Under the pieces are notes generated by a model that was not told the DNA's origin, did no database searches, and saw only the letters and a program-made list of their open reading frames with translations. Of a DNA stretch of 64,000 bases, positions 1 to 6,525 are shown piece after piece. The stretch is from Kyrpidia sp. (GTDB lineage Bacteria; Bacillota; Bacilli; Kyrpidiales; Kyrpidiaceae): assembly GCA_029960885.1 (NCBI GenBank), contig JASBVV010000001.1:1-64000 (forward strand), in the 5' to 3' direction. The first letter of the stretch is position 1. Each line of letters opens with the position of its first letter. The translations under genes were made by a program, and so were the position numbers.

Positions 1-365
1 TGGTCCAGGAGCTGGAGGCCGCTCTGGAAGGGGCGGGACTTCCGGCTTTCATGGTGGATCGCGGCGGCGACCCGGGTCCCGATGGGCGGGTGCGCAGTCT
101 GACCATGCATCGCAGCAAAGGCCTGGAGTTTCGTGTGGTGTTTCTCTGCGGAGTCAATGAAGAAGTTGTCCCGCCCGGAATTTCCGGGTATCGCCAAGGT
201 GCGCGTGGAGATGATCCGATGGTCGCGGATTTGGCTGGGGAAGAGGAGGACCGCCGGAAGGAGCGGATCAGCCAGGAGCGCTGCCTGCTCTATGTCGCCG
301 CCACCCGGGCCCGGGATCGGCTGTATGTGACCTCGTACGGACGGCCGAGTCCGCTGTGGCCGTAG
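1..365 (+). CDS. UvrD/PcrA-type superfamily I DNA helicase, C-terminal end (5' end outside window)
   Basis: The frame is open from base 3, so only about the last 120 residues are visible. A motif V-like stretch, TMHRSKGLEFRVVFL (bases 102-146), and a motif VI stretch, LLYVAATRARDRL (from base 285), are typical of UvrD/PcrA/Rep ATP-dependent 3'-5' helicases that act in repair or recombination. The protein stops only about ten residues after motif VI, which is short for the family; the gene may be truncated here or simply have a short tail. The next gene is a fragment of foreign character, which fits a worn accessory region. The exact subfamily cannot be decided from this fragment. Confidence 0.85.
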   Translation, partial: VQELEAALEGAGLPAFMVDRGGDPGPDGRVRSLTMHRSKGLEFRVVFLCGVNEEVVPPGISGYRQGARGDDPMVADLAGEEEDRRKERISQERCLLYVAATRARDRLYVTSYGRPSPLWP

Positions 366-582
366 TGAATACGTTTCATAGCCCGCGGCGGGGCGCCCCG
401 TCGGTGAGGTGCACGTCGTGCGGACGGCACATCCAGAGCACCCGAACCCCGACCTGCCAGGGGGCCCCGGGGCTCCGGGCACGTCGGGCCCATGGGCGTT
501 GCCATGGTGAACCACGCGGCGTCGGCGGTCTCAGACAATGCCCCTTTGACCGTGCAATGCATCAAGGTGGGGGTGTCAATGA

Positions 583-972
583 TTGATCCCGACATACCAG
601 GAAATCATGCTCCCGCTGTTAGAGGAGCTGGCGGATGGAAGAGAGCATACATCCGCGGATTTATATCAGGTCTTGGCCAACCGCTTTGGTTTGACTGAGG
701 AAGAGCGCACGCAACTGATGAACAATGGACGCCAGCCCCTGTTTCATAACCGAGTCGGTTGGTCTGTGACATACTTGAAAAAAGCCGGTTTGCTTCAGGC
801 GCCGAAACGTGGGTCATATCGCATTACGAATCGGGGGCAAGAGGTCCTTAACCAAAAACCGGCGTCCATCACGGTAGACTACCTCATGCGGTCTCCTGAG
901 TTTGCCGAGTTTCGGTCTGGAAATTCCGATAGTGGCACCAAGCTGGATCAAGACTATTTTCTGGATGACTAG
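583..972 (+). CDS. orphan Mrr N-terminal (winged-helix) domain protein, catalytic domain absent
   Basis: The 129-residue product matches, from memory, the N-terminal DNA-reading domain of Mrr-type restriction endonucleases: PTYQEIMLPLL at the start, then GRQPLFHNRVGW (residues 49-60) and YLKKAGLL (64-71). The TTG start at 583 follows the purine-rich AAGGTGGGGG. In full Mrr proteins a PD-(D/E)XK nuclease domain that cleaves methylated DNA follows. Here a TAG stop comes after residue 129, and I find no continuation in the next 120 bases in any frame. It is therefore either a remnant of a restriction gene or a stand-alone DNA-binding protein. The coding stretch is visibly more A/T-rich than its surroundings, which suggests transfer. 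Confidence 0.75.
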   Translation: MIPTYQEIMLPLLEELADGREHTSADLYQVLANRFGLTEEERTQLMNNGRQPLFHNRVGWSVTYLKKAGLLQAPKRGSYRITNRGQEVLNQKPASITVDYLMRSPEFAEFRSGNSDSGTKLDQDYFLDD

Positions 973-1091
973 GCCGTTGGGCTTGCCTTGATTCGTCGGA
1001 GTTTTCGCCTACATCCCGGATGTACCTGAAGGGGCAAGGATCTCGTCAGAAGCCAATTTGCATGGTCCACCCCGCCCCGGGGCCGACCGGG

Positions 1092-1274
1092 TCACGGGTC
1101 TTTTCGGCTCAACGGGTGAAGGGTGACGGTGACCCGGACGGCGTATTCCCGGGCGCAGTTGGGGCAGCGCCAGAGGCCCACCGGCTCGGGGTCGTACATC
1201 CCCACTTCCAGATCTTCAGGTACTTCATAGTAGTCATGGCGTTGGCAGGCCGGACAGACGACAAAGATTTCCAT
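1092..1274 (-). CDS. small zinc-ribbon protein
   Basis: A 60-residue protein with two CPxC knuckles, CPAC (residues 7-10) and CPNC (37-40), the spacing of a single zinc-binding ribbon. A good ribosome site (GGAGGG) lies about seven bases before the ATG. Upstream on the same strand a terminator separates it from the DUF1292 gene, so it is probably transcribed separately. Such ribbons may bind nucleic acid or protein; nothing here decides the role. Confidence that it is a real gene rests on the paired cysteines and the ribosome site. Confidence 0.65.
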   Translation of the reverse strand: MEIFVVCPACQRHDYYEVPEDLEVGMYDPEPVGLWRCPNCAREYAVRVTVTLHPLSRKDP

Positions 1275-1292
1275 ATCGCAATCCCTCCGGAG

Positions 1293-1316
1293 AGAAAAAG
1301 CCGCTGTTCAGCGGCT
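1293..1316 (-). terminator. intrinsic terminator of the DUF1292 gene
   Basis: Read on the minus strand, an 8-bp perfect stem (AGCCGCTG/CAGCGGCT, bases 1299-1306 and 1309-1316) is followed by a run of five T. It lies downstream of the DUF1292 gene and upstream of the zinc-ribbon gene. Confidence 0.7.
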
Positions 1317-1480
1317 TCATTCATGACGACCGATTCCCAACCGGCACCGGATGTCGATCGGATCGGCCTATGCTTCCGGTGTCCGGCAGATCGGTCTGCA
1401 CCCTGGTGCGGGACGGGACGGCGCGCGGGACAGGCCGGACAGGCCGATGCCGGCAACCGGGCGCTGTCTTGAGAAAAAGC

Positions 1481-1777
1481 TCACGCGTCTTCCCCGACCG
1501 CGGCCTCGTAGGCGCGCACCACGCGATTCCATTCGTCGTCATCCTCGATGTCCACCAGGTACTCTTCCCCGTCCCCGGCGGTGTCGATGCGGAGAACCAC
1601 CCCGTCTCCTTCGGGGTCGTCGCGGGGGACCAGCACCGCATATTCCTTTCCTTCCACCTCGATGACCTCGACGATCTGAAACGCCCGCTCGTTCCCCTCT
1701 TCGTCCTCCAGAAGGACGGTGTCATCCTGATCGCCATGTTCGTTGTGCACATGATCGTCGTGAGGCACGGATGCCAT
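1481..1777 (-). CDS. DUF1292 family acidic protein (YrzB-like)
   Basis: A 98-residue, very acidic protein. The core, VLLEDEEGNERAFQIVEV followed by GKEYAVLVP, is the DUF1292 pattern of small Firmicutes proteins of unknown function such as B. subtilis YrzB. The start was placed at ATG 1777 because GAGAGGAG lies just ahead of it; a longer frame reaching to 1891 has no such site and an unrelated N-terminus. In B. subtilis relatives sit near yrrK/yrrL, which is not the context here. The function is unknown; the family assignment is fairly secure. Confidence 0.8.
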   Translation of the reverse strand: MASVPHDDHVHNEHGDQDDTVLLEDEEGNERAFQIVEVIEVEGKEYAVLVPRDDPEGDGVVLRIDTAGDGEEYLVDIEDDDEWNRVVRAYEAAVGEDA

Positions 1778-1816
1778 CGACTCCTCTCGCGGAATTCGCC
1801 TCATCATACCACGTTT

Positions 1817-1838
1817 ATCCGCTTGCCGGCAAGCGGAT
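1817..1838. repeat. 22-bp perfect palindrome upstream of the DUF1292 gene
   Basis: ATCCGCTTGCC followed by its exact inverse complement, with no loop. It lies about 40 bases ahead of the DUF1292 start. No T-run follows on either strand, so it looks more like an operator than a terminator. The rest of the 305-base gap 1778-2082 is GC-rich and shows no gene or clear promoter. Confidence 0.6.
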
Positions 1839-2082
1839 GTGGGGCCCGGGAACCGGATGCGCGAATGCAGCCAGGCACAGGACGGTCCCATCGGTTTTGC
1901 GGGCGGATGAGCGGATCGGAGTCACAGCCGCGTCGGGCCTGCGGTCCGGCGAATGTGGGACCCGGCCGCCCGGCGTGCCGAACGGCGAGCGGCCGGGTGC
2001 CCGGTAAAGGAGCTGTCCCGGAAGAGGCCCCACCCCGCAGCCCACCGGCGCCCGTCGTCCGGACGGACAACCCGGAGCGGTA

Positions 2083-2463
2083 TCAATTGCAGTCGCAGTC
2101 GCCCGGCGGCGGCCCGGGAGGGTCTTCCATCGCGGACATGATGGTCCGGGTCACTTCCTGAAGGAGGTCATTCACCCGTTGTTGGGCCTGCTGGAATGCC
2201 GCCACTTCGGGGATCGCCTCCAATGCTTTCAAGATTTCGTCAACGCTTTCCTCCAGCGGACGCACATAGTCTCCCGACCCGTGGCGCCTCAGAGAGTCGA
2301 GCTGTTCCTGCTGTTCCCGCAGCCGCCGCAGCAGGACCTGGGCTTCGGCGTTTTCGTTCAACGCCTGCTCCGCTTGGCGATAGGCCTCCACCTCGGGAGA
2401 ATCGGCGATGAGCAGTCCGAGCTCGTAGGCTTGCGCCCACAGTTCATTGGGATCCAAAGCCAA
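2083..2463 (-). CDS. ricF: YlbF/YmcA family regulator, RicF-like
   Basis: A 126-residue, mostly helical protein of the YlbF/YmcA family. The pattern DSPEVEAYRQAEQAL near the N-terminus and the heptad-rich middle are typical. It ends in GDCDCN, with cysteines at 123 and 125. In B. subtilis, RicF (YlbF), RicA and RicT form a complex carrying iron-sulfur clusters that stimulates RNase Y-dependent mRNA maturation and sporulation. C-terminal cysteines favour RicF over the cysteine-poor YheA relatives. The TTG start at 2463 is preceded by GAGGAGG. Partners are not in the window, so the RicF assignment is probable rather than certain. Confidence 0.7.
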   Translation of the reverse strand: MALDPNELWAQAYELGLLIADSPEVEAYRQAEQALNENAEAQVLLRRLREQQEQLDSLRRHGSGDYVRPLEESVDEILKALEAIPEVAAFQQAQQRVNDLLQEVTRTIMSAMEDPPGPPPGDCDCN

Positions 2464-2592
2464 GATCGTTCCTCCTCACCATCGGTCCGTCAAGTTCCTT
2501 GCAAAGGCATTTTGAACGGCACGGCCCGCGGTGCGGCCGTCGGCCGTCTCTTCCGTTTCGATTGTATTCCCCCGCCGGTGCCGGGTGCAAGG

Positions 2593-2670
2593 CCGGTGTG
2601 CGGGACAATCCCAACCGTTCTGTGCGGTCTGTGCGGACATCCGGTGCCGGGGACAATCGGAACCTTTTCA
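2593..2670 (+). repeat. imperfect ~30-bp direct repeat in the ricF upstream gap
   Basis: CCGGTG..GGGACAATC..AACC occurs at 2593-2622 and again at 2641-2670, 48 bases apart. Looser echoes (GGTGCGGGAC) occur near 1411. No function is evident. The surrounding gap 2464-2766 otherwise holds only a promoter candidate. Confidence 0.4.
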
Positions 2671-2699
2671 TGACGGGGCCGCGGCGATGGTTCTTCGAC

Positions 2700-2729
2700 T
2701 TGACGTCCGCGGTACATTGTTTTTATGCT
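2700..2729 (+). promoter_or_regulatory. possible sigma-A promoter for the 2767 small gene
   Basis: TTGACG (2700-2705), an 18-base spacer and TATGCT (2724-2729). The -35 is good and the -10 matches 4 of 6. It lies 40 bases ahead of the small membrane-protein gene. Confidence 0.45.
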
Positions 2730-2766
2730 TATGGGGGAAGCGTAAGGGAAAAAGGAGGCGGGACGT

Positions 2767-2886
2767 ATGCTTGGAGTATTGGCTGCCGCGGTGGCGGTGA
2801 TCGCATTAATGTTTATGTGCGCATCTGTGACCAAGGAGAATACGGAACGCGCGATTCGCAAGCAGTACGAATCGTGGAAACGGTGA
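2767..2886 (+). CDS. 39-residue single-pass membrane peptide
   Basis: An ATG preceded by AAGGAGGC at ideal distance opens a 39-codon frame. The product has an N-terminal hydrophobic stretch, LGVLAAAVAVIALMFM (residues 2-17), then a charged tail with KENTERAIRKQYE. This looks like a small bitopic membrane protein with a cytoplasmic basic tail. A sigma-A-like promoter lies upstream. No family is recognised. It may be co-transcribed with the gene at 2963. Confidence 0.55.
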   Translation: MLGVLAAAVAVIALMFMCASVTKENTERAIRKQYESWKR

Positions 2887-2962
2887 ACGGACGTCGGCGG
2901 GGCGTGTCCCTGCCTTTTTCGCGCCGGGGAGATCCATTGGACACGGGGAGGGGGATTTCGCG

Positions 2963-3550
2963 GTGATGTTCACCTTCACCAAGGCCCGGCCGTACGCCTT
3001 TTTTTACGGGGATGCGCATCTGGTTCTGTGGAAATTCGATCGGGATGGTCGAAGAGATCTGTATGTGATTCACGAAGGCGAAGACGGCACCGCGGTCCTT
3101 GAGTATCCCGGGGAAATGTTCACCGAGCGCGTGTTGGACGAGATCGGGGATGTCTTTTTCCTGTCTGTGCCCGGCGAAACCCGCACCATTGAGGCGGCGC
3201 TGGGGGCGGTGTTCGAGCACGGCGGCCGGCGGTACGGGGCCTACTACGACCGGGCGGAAACCCCAGTGCCAACGGTCTGGTTTTTCCGCATCGACGGCGA
3301 TGCGGGCAGCTCGAATGTCAAGCCCTTGGACGAGAACGAGCATCGCGAGATTTCGGAAGTGTTTGTCGAGCGGTACGGAGAAGTGCTCCGGATCGGTCAT
3401 GAGGTGCCGGCGGGGGGCGCACAGGACCCCGGGAACGGGGAGGATCTTGGGGACGTACCGAATCCGTCGCCCGGCGGTCATGCTCATTCCGGAAACGGGC
3501 GGACGGAGGGGGGTGCGGCCGGTCGTCCCGGGCCCGGACATGGAAGATGA
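2963..3550 (+). CDS. hypothetical protein, weakly DUF1292-like
   Basis: A protein of about 195 residues. The first 140 residues look folded (YGDAHLVLWKFDRDG, then RRYGAYYDR and EISEVFVERYGEVL), while the last 50 are rich in G, P and N and probably disordered. The alternation of an acidic strand with RRYGAYYDR recalls DUF1292 proteins, but the match is weak. The start is GTG 2963 or ATG 2966 behind GGGGAGGGGG. It converges on the YpiB-like gene, with a shared hairpin between them. Function unknown. Confidence 0.55.
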   Translation: MMFTFTKARPYAFFYGDAHLVLWKFDRDGRRDLYVIHEGEDGTAVLEYPGEMFTERVLDEIGDVFFLSVPGETRTIEAALGAVFEHGGRRYGAYYDRAETPVPTVWFFRIDGDAGSSNVKPLDENEHREISEVFVERYGEVLRIGHEVPAGGAQDPGNGEDLGDVPNPSPGGHAHSGNGRTEGGAAGRPGPGHGR

Positions 3551-3564
3551 GGCGGCGTGTTAAG

Positions 3565-3588
3565 AAAAAAGAGCCGGGGGATCCCGGC
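3565..3588 (-). terminator. terminator of the YpiB-like gene
   Basis: GCCGGG (3573-3578) pairs with CCCGGC (3583-3588) around a GGAT loop. On the minus strand this is followed, after two bases, by six T. It sits between two convergent genes. Confidence 0.6.
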
Positions 3589-3598
3589 GGGGGCCTTT

Positions 3599-4039
3599 TC
3601 ACTCTTCCAGTTCTGCAAGAGCTTGGGCCCACCGGAGAAACGCCCCGCGGTCCCGGCGCTCGAGCGCCTCATCGATCCGGTGCATCAATTCGTCGCGTTT
3701 CTGCACCCGTTCCTCGATCTCTCGAATGACCGACGTCACCGCATCGGGAAACTGGATCTCCGGAAGATTGATGAACACATACAGGGTTTGCTCCAATTCA
3801 AAAAATCGCTGCAGTGCTTCGAGGATCTCCGGAGGTTGACTCAACTTGTTCACGCGCCCGTCCAAGGGCAGCCTGGCGATCATGCCGTGCCTCCCGATGA
3901 TGAGCAGAGGCACATGCTCCAGGATAATCGACGTGATCTCCAGCTTCTGATGATGCTGTGAGAGCAGCTCAATGACCGGGCCGGCTCCCGGGGGGAGTAT
4001 GCGATTCTTTAACGCAAGCAATTGCTCCTTGGCTACCAT
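3599..4039 (-). CDS. YpiB-like protein: UPF0302 region plus IDEAL domain
   Basis: A 146-residue protein. The C-terminus RIDEALERRDRGAFLRWAQ (residues about 120-138) is an IDEAL domain, a short helical module of Bacillales proteins named after this sequence. The N-terminal part, with LEHVPLLIIGRHG, resembles the UPF0302 region of B. subtilis YpiB. YpiB is of uncertain role, proposed to assist membrane cytochrome assembly or proteolysis. The ATG at 4039 is preceded by GGAGGGTGG. It is divergent from the LON-domain gene. Confidence 0.7.
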   Translation of the reverse strand: MVAKEQLLALKNRILPPGAGPVIELLSQHHQKLEITSIILEHVPLLIIGRHGMIARLPLDGRVNKLSQPPEILEALQRFFELEQTLYVFINLPEIQFPDAVTSVIREIEERVQKRDELMHRIDEALERRDRGAFLRWAQALAELEE

Positions 4040-4200
4040 CGCTCCACCCTCCTATCGGTATATCCGACGGGGAAAGAAAACTCGTTCTTATGTACCATCA
4101 TACGCAGAATGGGGTCGTTGGACAACCCAAATTTCGCGAAAGATCGGTCGGGTCGCCTGCGGCGTGCGGACCGGCCCGGAATGAACGGAGGGATCTCCCG

Positions 4201-4827
4201 ATGGACTGGTTCGACCTCCCGCTGTTCCCTTTGCATACCGTCCTCTTTCCGCGCCAATCCCTGACCTTGCACGTGTTCGAACAGCGGTATCGCACCATGA
4301 TGGAGTGGTGTCTTCTGCAAGAGGTGCCTTTCGGAGTCGTGCTCATTCAGGCCGGGGACGAGGTCGGCAATGAGGCGGTTCCGCACCGGGTCGGGACCGT
4401 GGCCTGGATTCAGGAACTCACCCAATTCGCCGACGGCCGCATGATGGTCAAGGCGGTGGGGCGCCAGCGATTTTTCATTCTGTACAGCGCTTATGACGGT
4501 CCCTGTCTCACGGCCCGGGCCCGCCCTCTTTATGATCGCGAAGAGGCGTTTCGAGAGATCGAGACCCTGGTAGCCCGGGTGAGAGCGCAGTTTCATCATT
4601 ACTGTGCGGCTCGCCGGCCGCAAAATCAAGCGTCGTGGCACATTCCCCGGGATCCGGCCCGACTGAGCTGGGTGGTGGCCCAGACCCTGGAGCTTGACGC
4701 CATGGAACGGCAGCGCCTGTTGGCGTCCACCCGGGCGAGCGAGCGGCTGCTGGTACTCTCGTCGTGGCTCGATCACGCCCTTCATCAGATGAGCCGATCG
4801 GAGCGGGGAGGGGGCGAATGCGGATGA
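4201..4827 (+). CDS. LON substrate-binding-domain protein (PF02190-like)
   Basis: A 208-residue protein beginning DLPLFPLHTVLFP, with LHVFEQRYRTMMEW at residues 22-35; both are hallmarks of the Lon protease N-terminal substrate-binding domain. No AAA+ or protease domain follows, so this is a stand-alone LON-domain protein, a group found in many bacteria and of unknown role. The start was set at ATG 4201, preceded by CGGAGGGAT; the frame further upstream has no ribosome site and does not resemble the family. The next small gene overlaps its end, suggesting translational coupling. Confidence 0.85.
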   Translation: MDWFDLPLFPLHTVLFPRQSLTLHVFEQRYRTMMEWCLLQEVPFGVVLIQAGDEVGNEAVPHRVGTVAWIQELTQFADGRMMVKAVGRQRFFILYSAYDGPCLTARARPLYDREEAFREIETLVARVRAQFHHYCAARRPQNQASWHIPRDPARLSWVVAQTLELDAMERQRLLASTRASERLLVLSSWLDHALHQMSRSERGGGECG

Positions 4828-5084
4828 TCCCCTTCACGGACGATGAGATCGGGGCTATTCAGTCATCGGCCCGGCGGGATGCCGCCCACTGGGGTCCGTT
4901 GATGGAGGAGCGGCTCCGGGCCTGTGTGGCGGCGGGTTGCCGGCGGGAGCTCCTCGACCGTTTACTGGAGGCGGCGGCAGGGTATCATCAGGCAGTGGGG
5001 CGATTGGTCTGTGCCGGTTTGGTGAAACAATTTACAAGCCCTCCCCTCGATGATACCATGGGGACGGAACGGGACGATCGTTGA
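4818..5084 (+). CDS. hypothetical protein, 88 residues
   Basis: A small soluble, probably helical protein (RRELLDRLLEAAAGYHQAVG). It overlaps the end of the LON-domain gene, so the two are likely an operon. Two starts are possible, ATG 4818 and ATG 4824; the first is closer to the GGGGAGGGGG ribosome site. I recognise no family. Confidence 0.5.
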   Translation: MRMIPFTDDEIGAIQSSARRDAAHWGPLMEERLRACVAAGCRRELLDRLLEAAAGYHQAVGRLVCAGLVKQFTSPPLDDTMGTERDDR

Positions 5085-5103
5085 GAAAGGTGTGTGACGG
5101 GTC

Positions 5104-5577
5104 TTGAAAAAGGCGCTGCTGATCACCGATGTACAGGAGGATTTCTTGGGAAATACCCTGGATTACATTGAGACCCTCTGCCAGAAGTATTTGGATGAAC
5201 ACGGCAATGAGTACGATCTGATCGTTTTAACCCGCTGGGTGCACGAGGACAACCGGGACGAAGACACTCTGCTTCTTCATCATGACAAAGCGGAGATTGT
5301 GGAAAAGACCACCTACTCCGCATTCATCCCGGAGGTTCGGGAACGATTGGAAAAGGCGGGTGTTGAGGAGGTTCATCTGGCCGGGGTCGACTCCGAGACC
5401 ACCATCCTGGCGACCATGTTCGATCTGGTCGATGCCGGTTACAAGGTCAAGATCCTTCAGCGGTTGTGCGGATCGTACTTTACTCACGGCTCCAATGCCA
5501 TGGCGTTGAAGGTGGCCGGGCAGGTGCTCGGTCAAGAAAATATTCTTTACGTCGGCGGGGACCGGGTCTGGCTGTGA
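5104..5577 (+). CDS. isochorismatase-fold cysteine hydrolase family protein lacking the catalytic Cys
   Basis: A 157-residue protein with the isochorismatase/nicotinamidase fold. The catalytic Asp (D9 in LLITDVQEDF) and Lys (K68 in VEKTTYSAF) are in place. The nucleophile position aligns with T100 (GVDSETTILAT), where active family members such as nicotinamidases have Cys before the [VI]LAT motif. The protein may thus not be a thiol hydrolase; some isochorismatase relatives also lack this Cys. The start is TTG 5104. No substrate can be inferred from its neighbours. Confidence 0.75.
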   Translation: MKKALLITDVQEDFLGNTLDYIETLCQKYLDEHGNEYDLIVLTRWVHEDNRDEDTLLLHHDKAEIVEKTTYSAFIPEVRERLEKAGVEEVHLAGVDSETTILATMFDLVDAGYKVKILQRLCGSYFTHGSNAMALKVAGQVLGQENILYVGGDRVWL

Positions 5578-5656
5578 CGTCCGTGCCTTGGCCCCTCCGG
5601 CATAATCCCCGGGCCGCGGCCGCAGAATAAGGGAAAAGCGGCGAAGGGGATGAAAC

Positions 5657-5818
5657 ATGTCCTGGATTTACTGGGCAGGACTGTACGAAAGCAAGTTTGA
5701 GGCCTACTGCGCCGTCATGTGGGTGGAGGGCGATAAGCGCATTCACGGTCCCCATCCACCCAAGGAAGTCGAATTGTATCGGACCAGTCGGGGGAAATTC
5801 GGAGTCCGGTTCCGCTGA
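5657..5818 (+). CDS. 53-residue hypothetical protein
   Basis: An ATG behind AAGGGGATG opens a 53-codon frame ending just before a strong terminator. The product (SWIYWAGLYESKFEAYC..., then HGPHPPKEVELYRTSRGKF) is rich in aromatic and basic residues. No transmembrane segment or known domain is seen. Its position between a ribosome site and a terminator supports a real gene. Confidence 0.5.
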   Translation: MSWIYWAGLYESKFEAYCAVMWVEGDKRIHGPHPPKEVELYRTSRGKFGVRFR

Positions 5819-5842
5819 CGCGCCGGATGTGCAACAGTTCGA

Positions 5843-5873
5843 AAAGCGCCACTTTTGCAGTGGCGCTTTGATT
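5843..5873 (+). terminator. strong intrinsic terminator before clpP
   Basis: A perfect 10-bp stem, AAAGCGCCAC (5843-5852) with GTGGCGCTTT (5860-5869), is followed by a short T-rich stretch. It insulates the clpP promoter from upstream transcription. Confidence 0.75.
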
Positions 5874-5888
5874 TGACCATTTTTGACC
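5872..5888 (-). promoter_or_regulatory. CtsR operator of clpP
   Basis: On the minus strand the site reads GGTCAAA AAT GGTCAAA, a perfect match to the CtsR heat-shock repressor consensus (RGTCAAA NAN RGTCAAA). Its second heptad overlaps the -35 box of the clpP promoter, so bound CtsR would block RNA polymerase. Confidence 0.88.
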
Positions 5889-5911
5889 TTTTTCGTTTCA
5901 TATGGCATAAT
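5883..5911 (+). promoter_or_regulatory. sigma-A promoter of clpP
   Basis: TTGACC (5883-5888), a 17-base spacer and CATAAT (5906-5911), 36 bases ahead of the clpP ATG. The -35 lies inside the CtsR operator. Confidence 0.85.
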
Positions 5912-5946
5912 GAGCGCAGGATCACATGGGAAAAGGGGGACCGGGG

Positions 5947-6525
5947 ATGTATTTTGTACCCGTTGTTGTAGAGCAGACCAGTCGGGGAGAACGTTCGTAC
6001 GATATTTATTCGCGCCTTTTGAAGGATCGGATTATTTTTCTGGGAACGCCCATCGACGACCAGGTGGCCAACTCGGTGATCGCCCAGTTATTGTTCTTGG
6101 ACGCTGAAGACCCGGAAAAGGACATTTCCCTTTATATCAACAGCCCGGGGGGATCGGTGTCGGCGGGGATGGCGATTCTCGACACGATGCAGCATATCCG
6201 GCCGGATGTGGCGACCATCTGCGTGGGAATGGCCGCCAGCATGGCGGCGGTCCTGTTGGCCGCCGGCGCCAAGGGCAAGCGCCGGGCGCTGCCCAACAGC
6301 GAAATCATGATTCACCAACCTCTCGGAGGAGTCCAGGGCCAGGCGGTGGACATCAAGATCCACGCCGACCGCATTCTGCGCATTCGGGAAAAACTCAACC
6401 GGATTCTGAGCGAGCGGACCGGACAGCCTCTTTCGCGCATCGAGGAAGACACGGACCGGGACCGGTTTATGTCCGCCGATGAAGCCAAAGAGTACGGTCT
6501 CATCGACGACGTGATCCGCCGATGA
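5947..6525 (+). CDS. clpP: ATP-dependent Clp protease proteolytic subunit ClpP
   Basis: A 192-residue serine protease subunit that forms a double heptameric ring and works with ClpX/ClpC to degrade misfolded and regulatory proteins in the cytoplasm. The catalytic triad is complete: S98 (GMAASMAA), H123 (MIHQPLGG) and D172 (DTDRDRF). The start is ATG 5947; an ATG seven codons earlier would add an untypical leader. Control is by a perfect CtsR box over the promoter, so expression should rise on heat or protein stress. The downstream methyltransferase gene overlaps it by four bases. Confidence 0.97.
   Translation: MYFVPVVVEQTSRGERSYDIYSRLLKDRIIFLGTPIDDQVANSVIAQLLFLDAEDPEKDISLYINSPGGSVSAGMAILDTMQHIRPDVATICVGMAASMAAVLLAAGAKGKRRALPNSEIMIHQPLGGVQGQAVDIKIHADRILRIREKLNRILSERTGQPLSRIEEDTDRDRFMSADEAKEYGLIDDVIRR

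Noticed and set aside
366-582. Possible gene or promoter between the helicase and the Mrr fragment
   Set aside because: Short open frames only, no ribosome site and no -35/-10 pair at proper spacing.
1020-1472. A 150-codon plus-strand frame over the zinc-ribbon gene
   Set aside because: No ribosome site, composition untypical, and it runs antisense to a gene with paired CPxC motifs.
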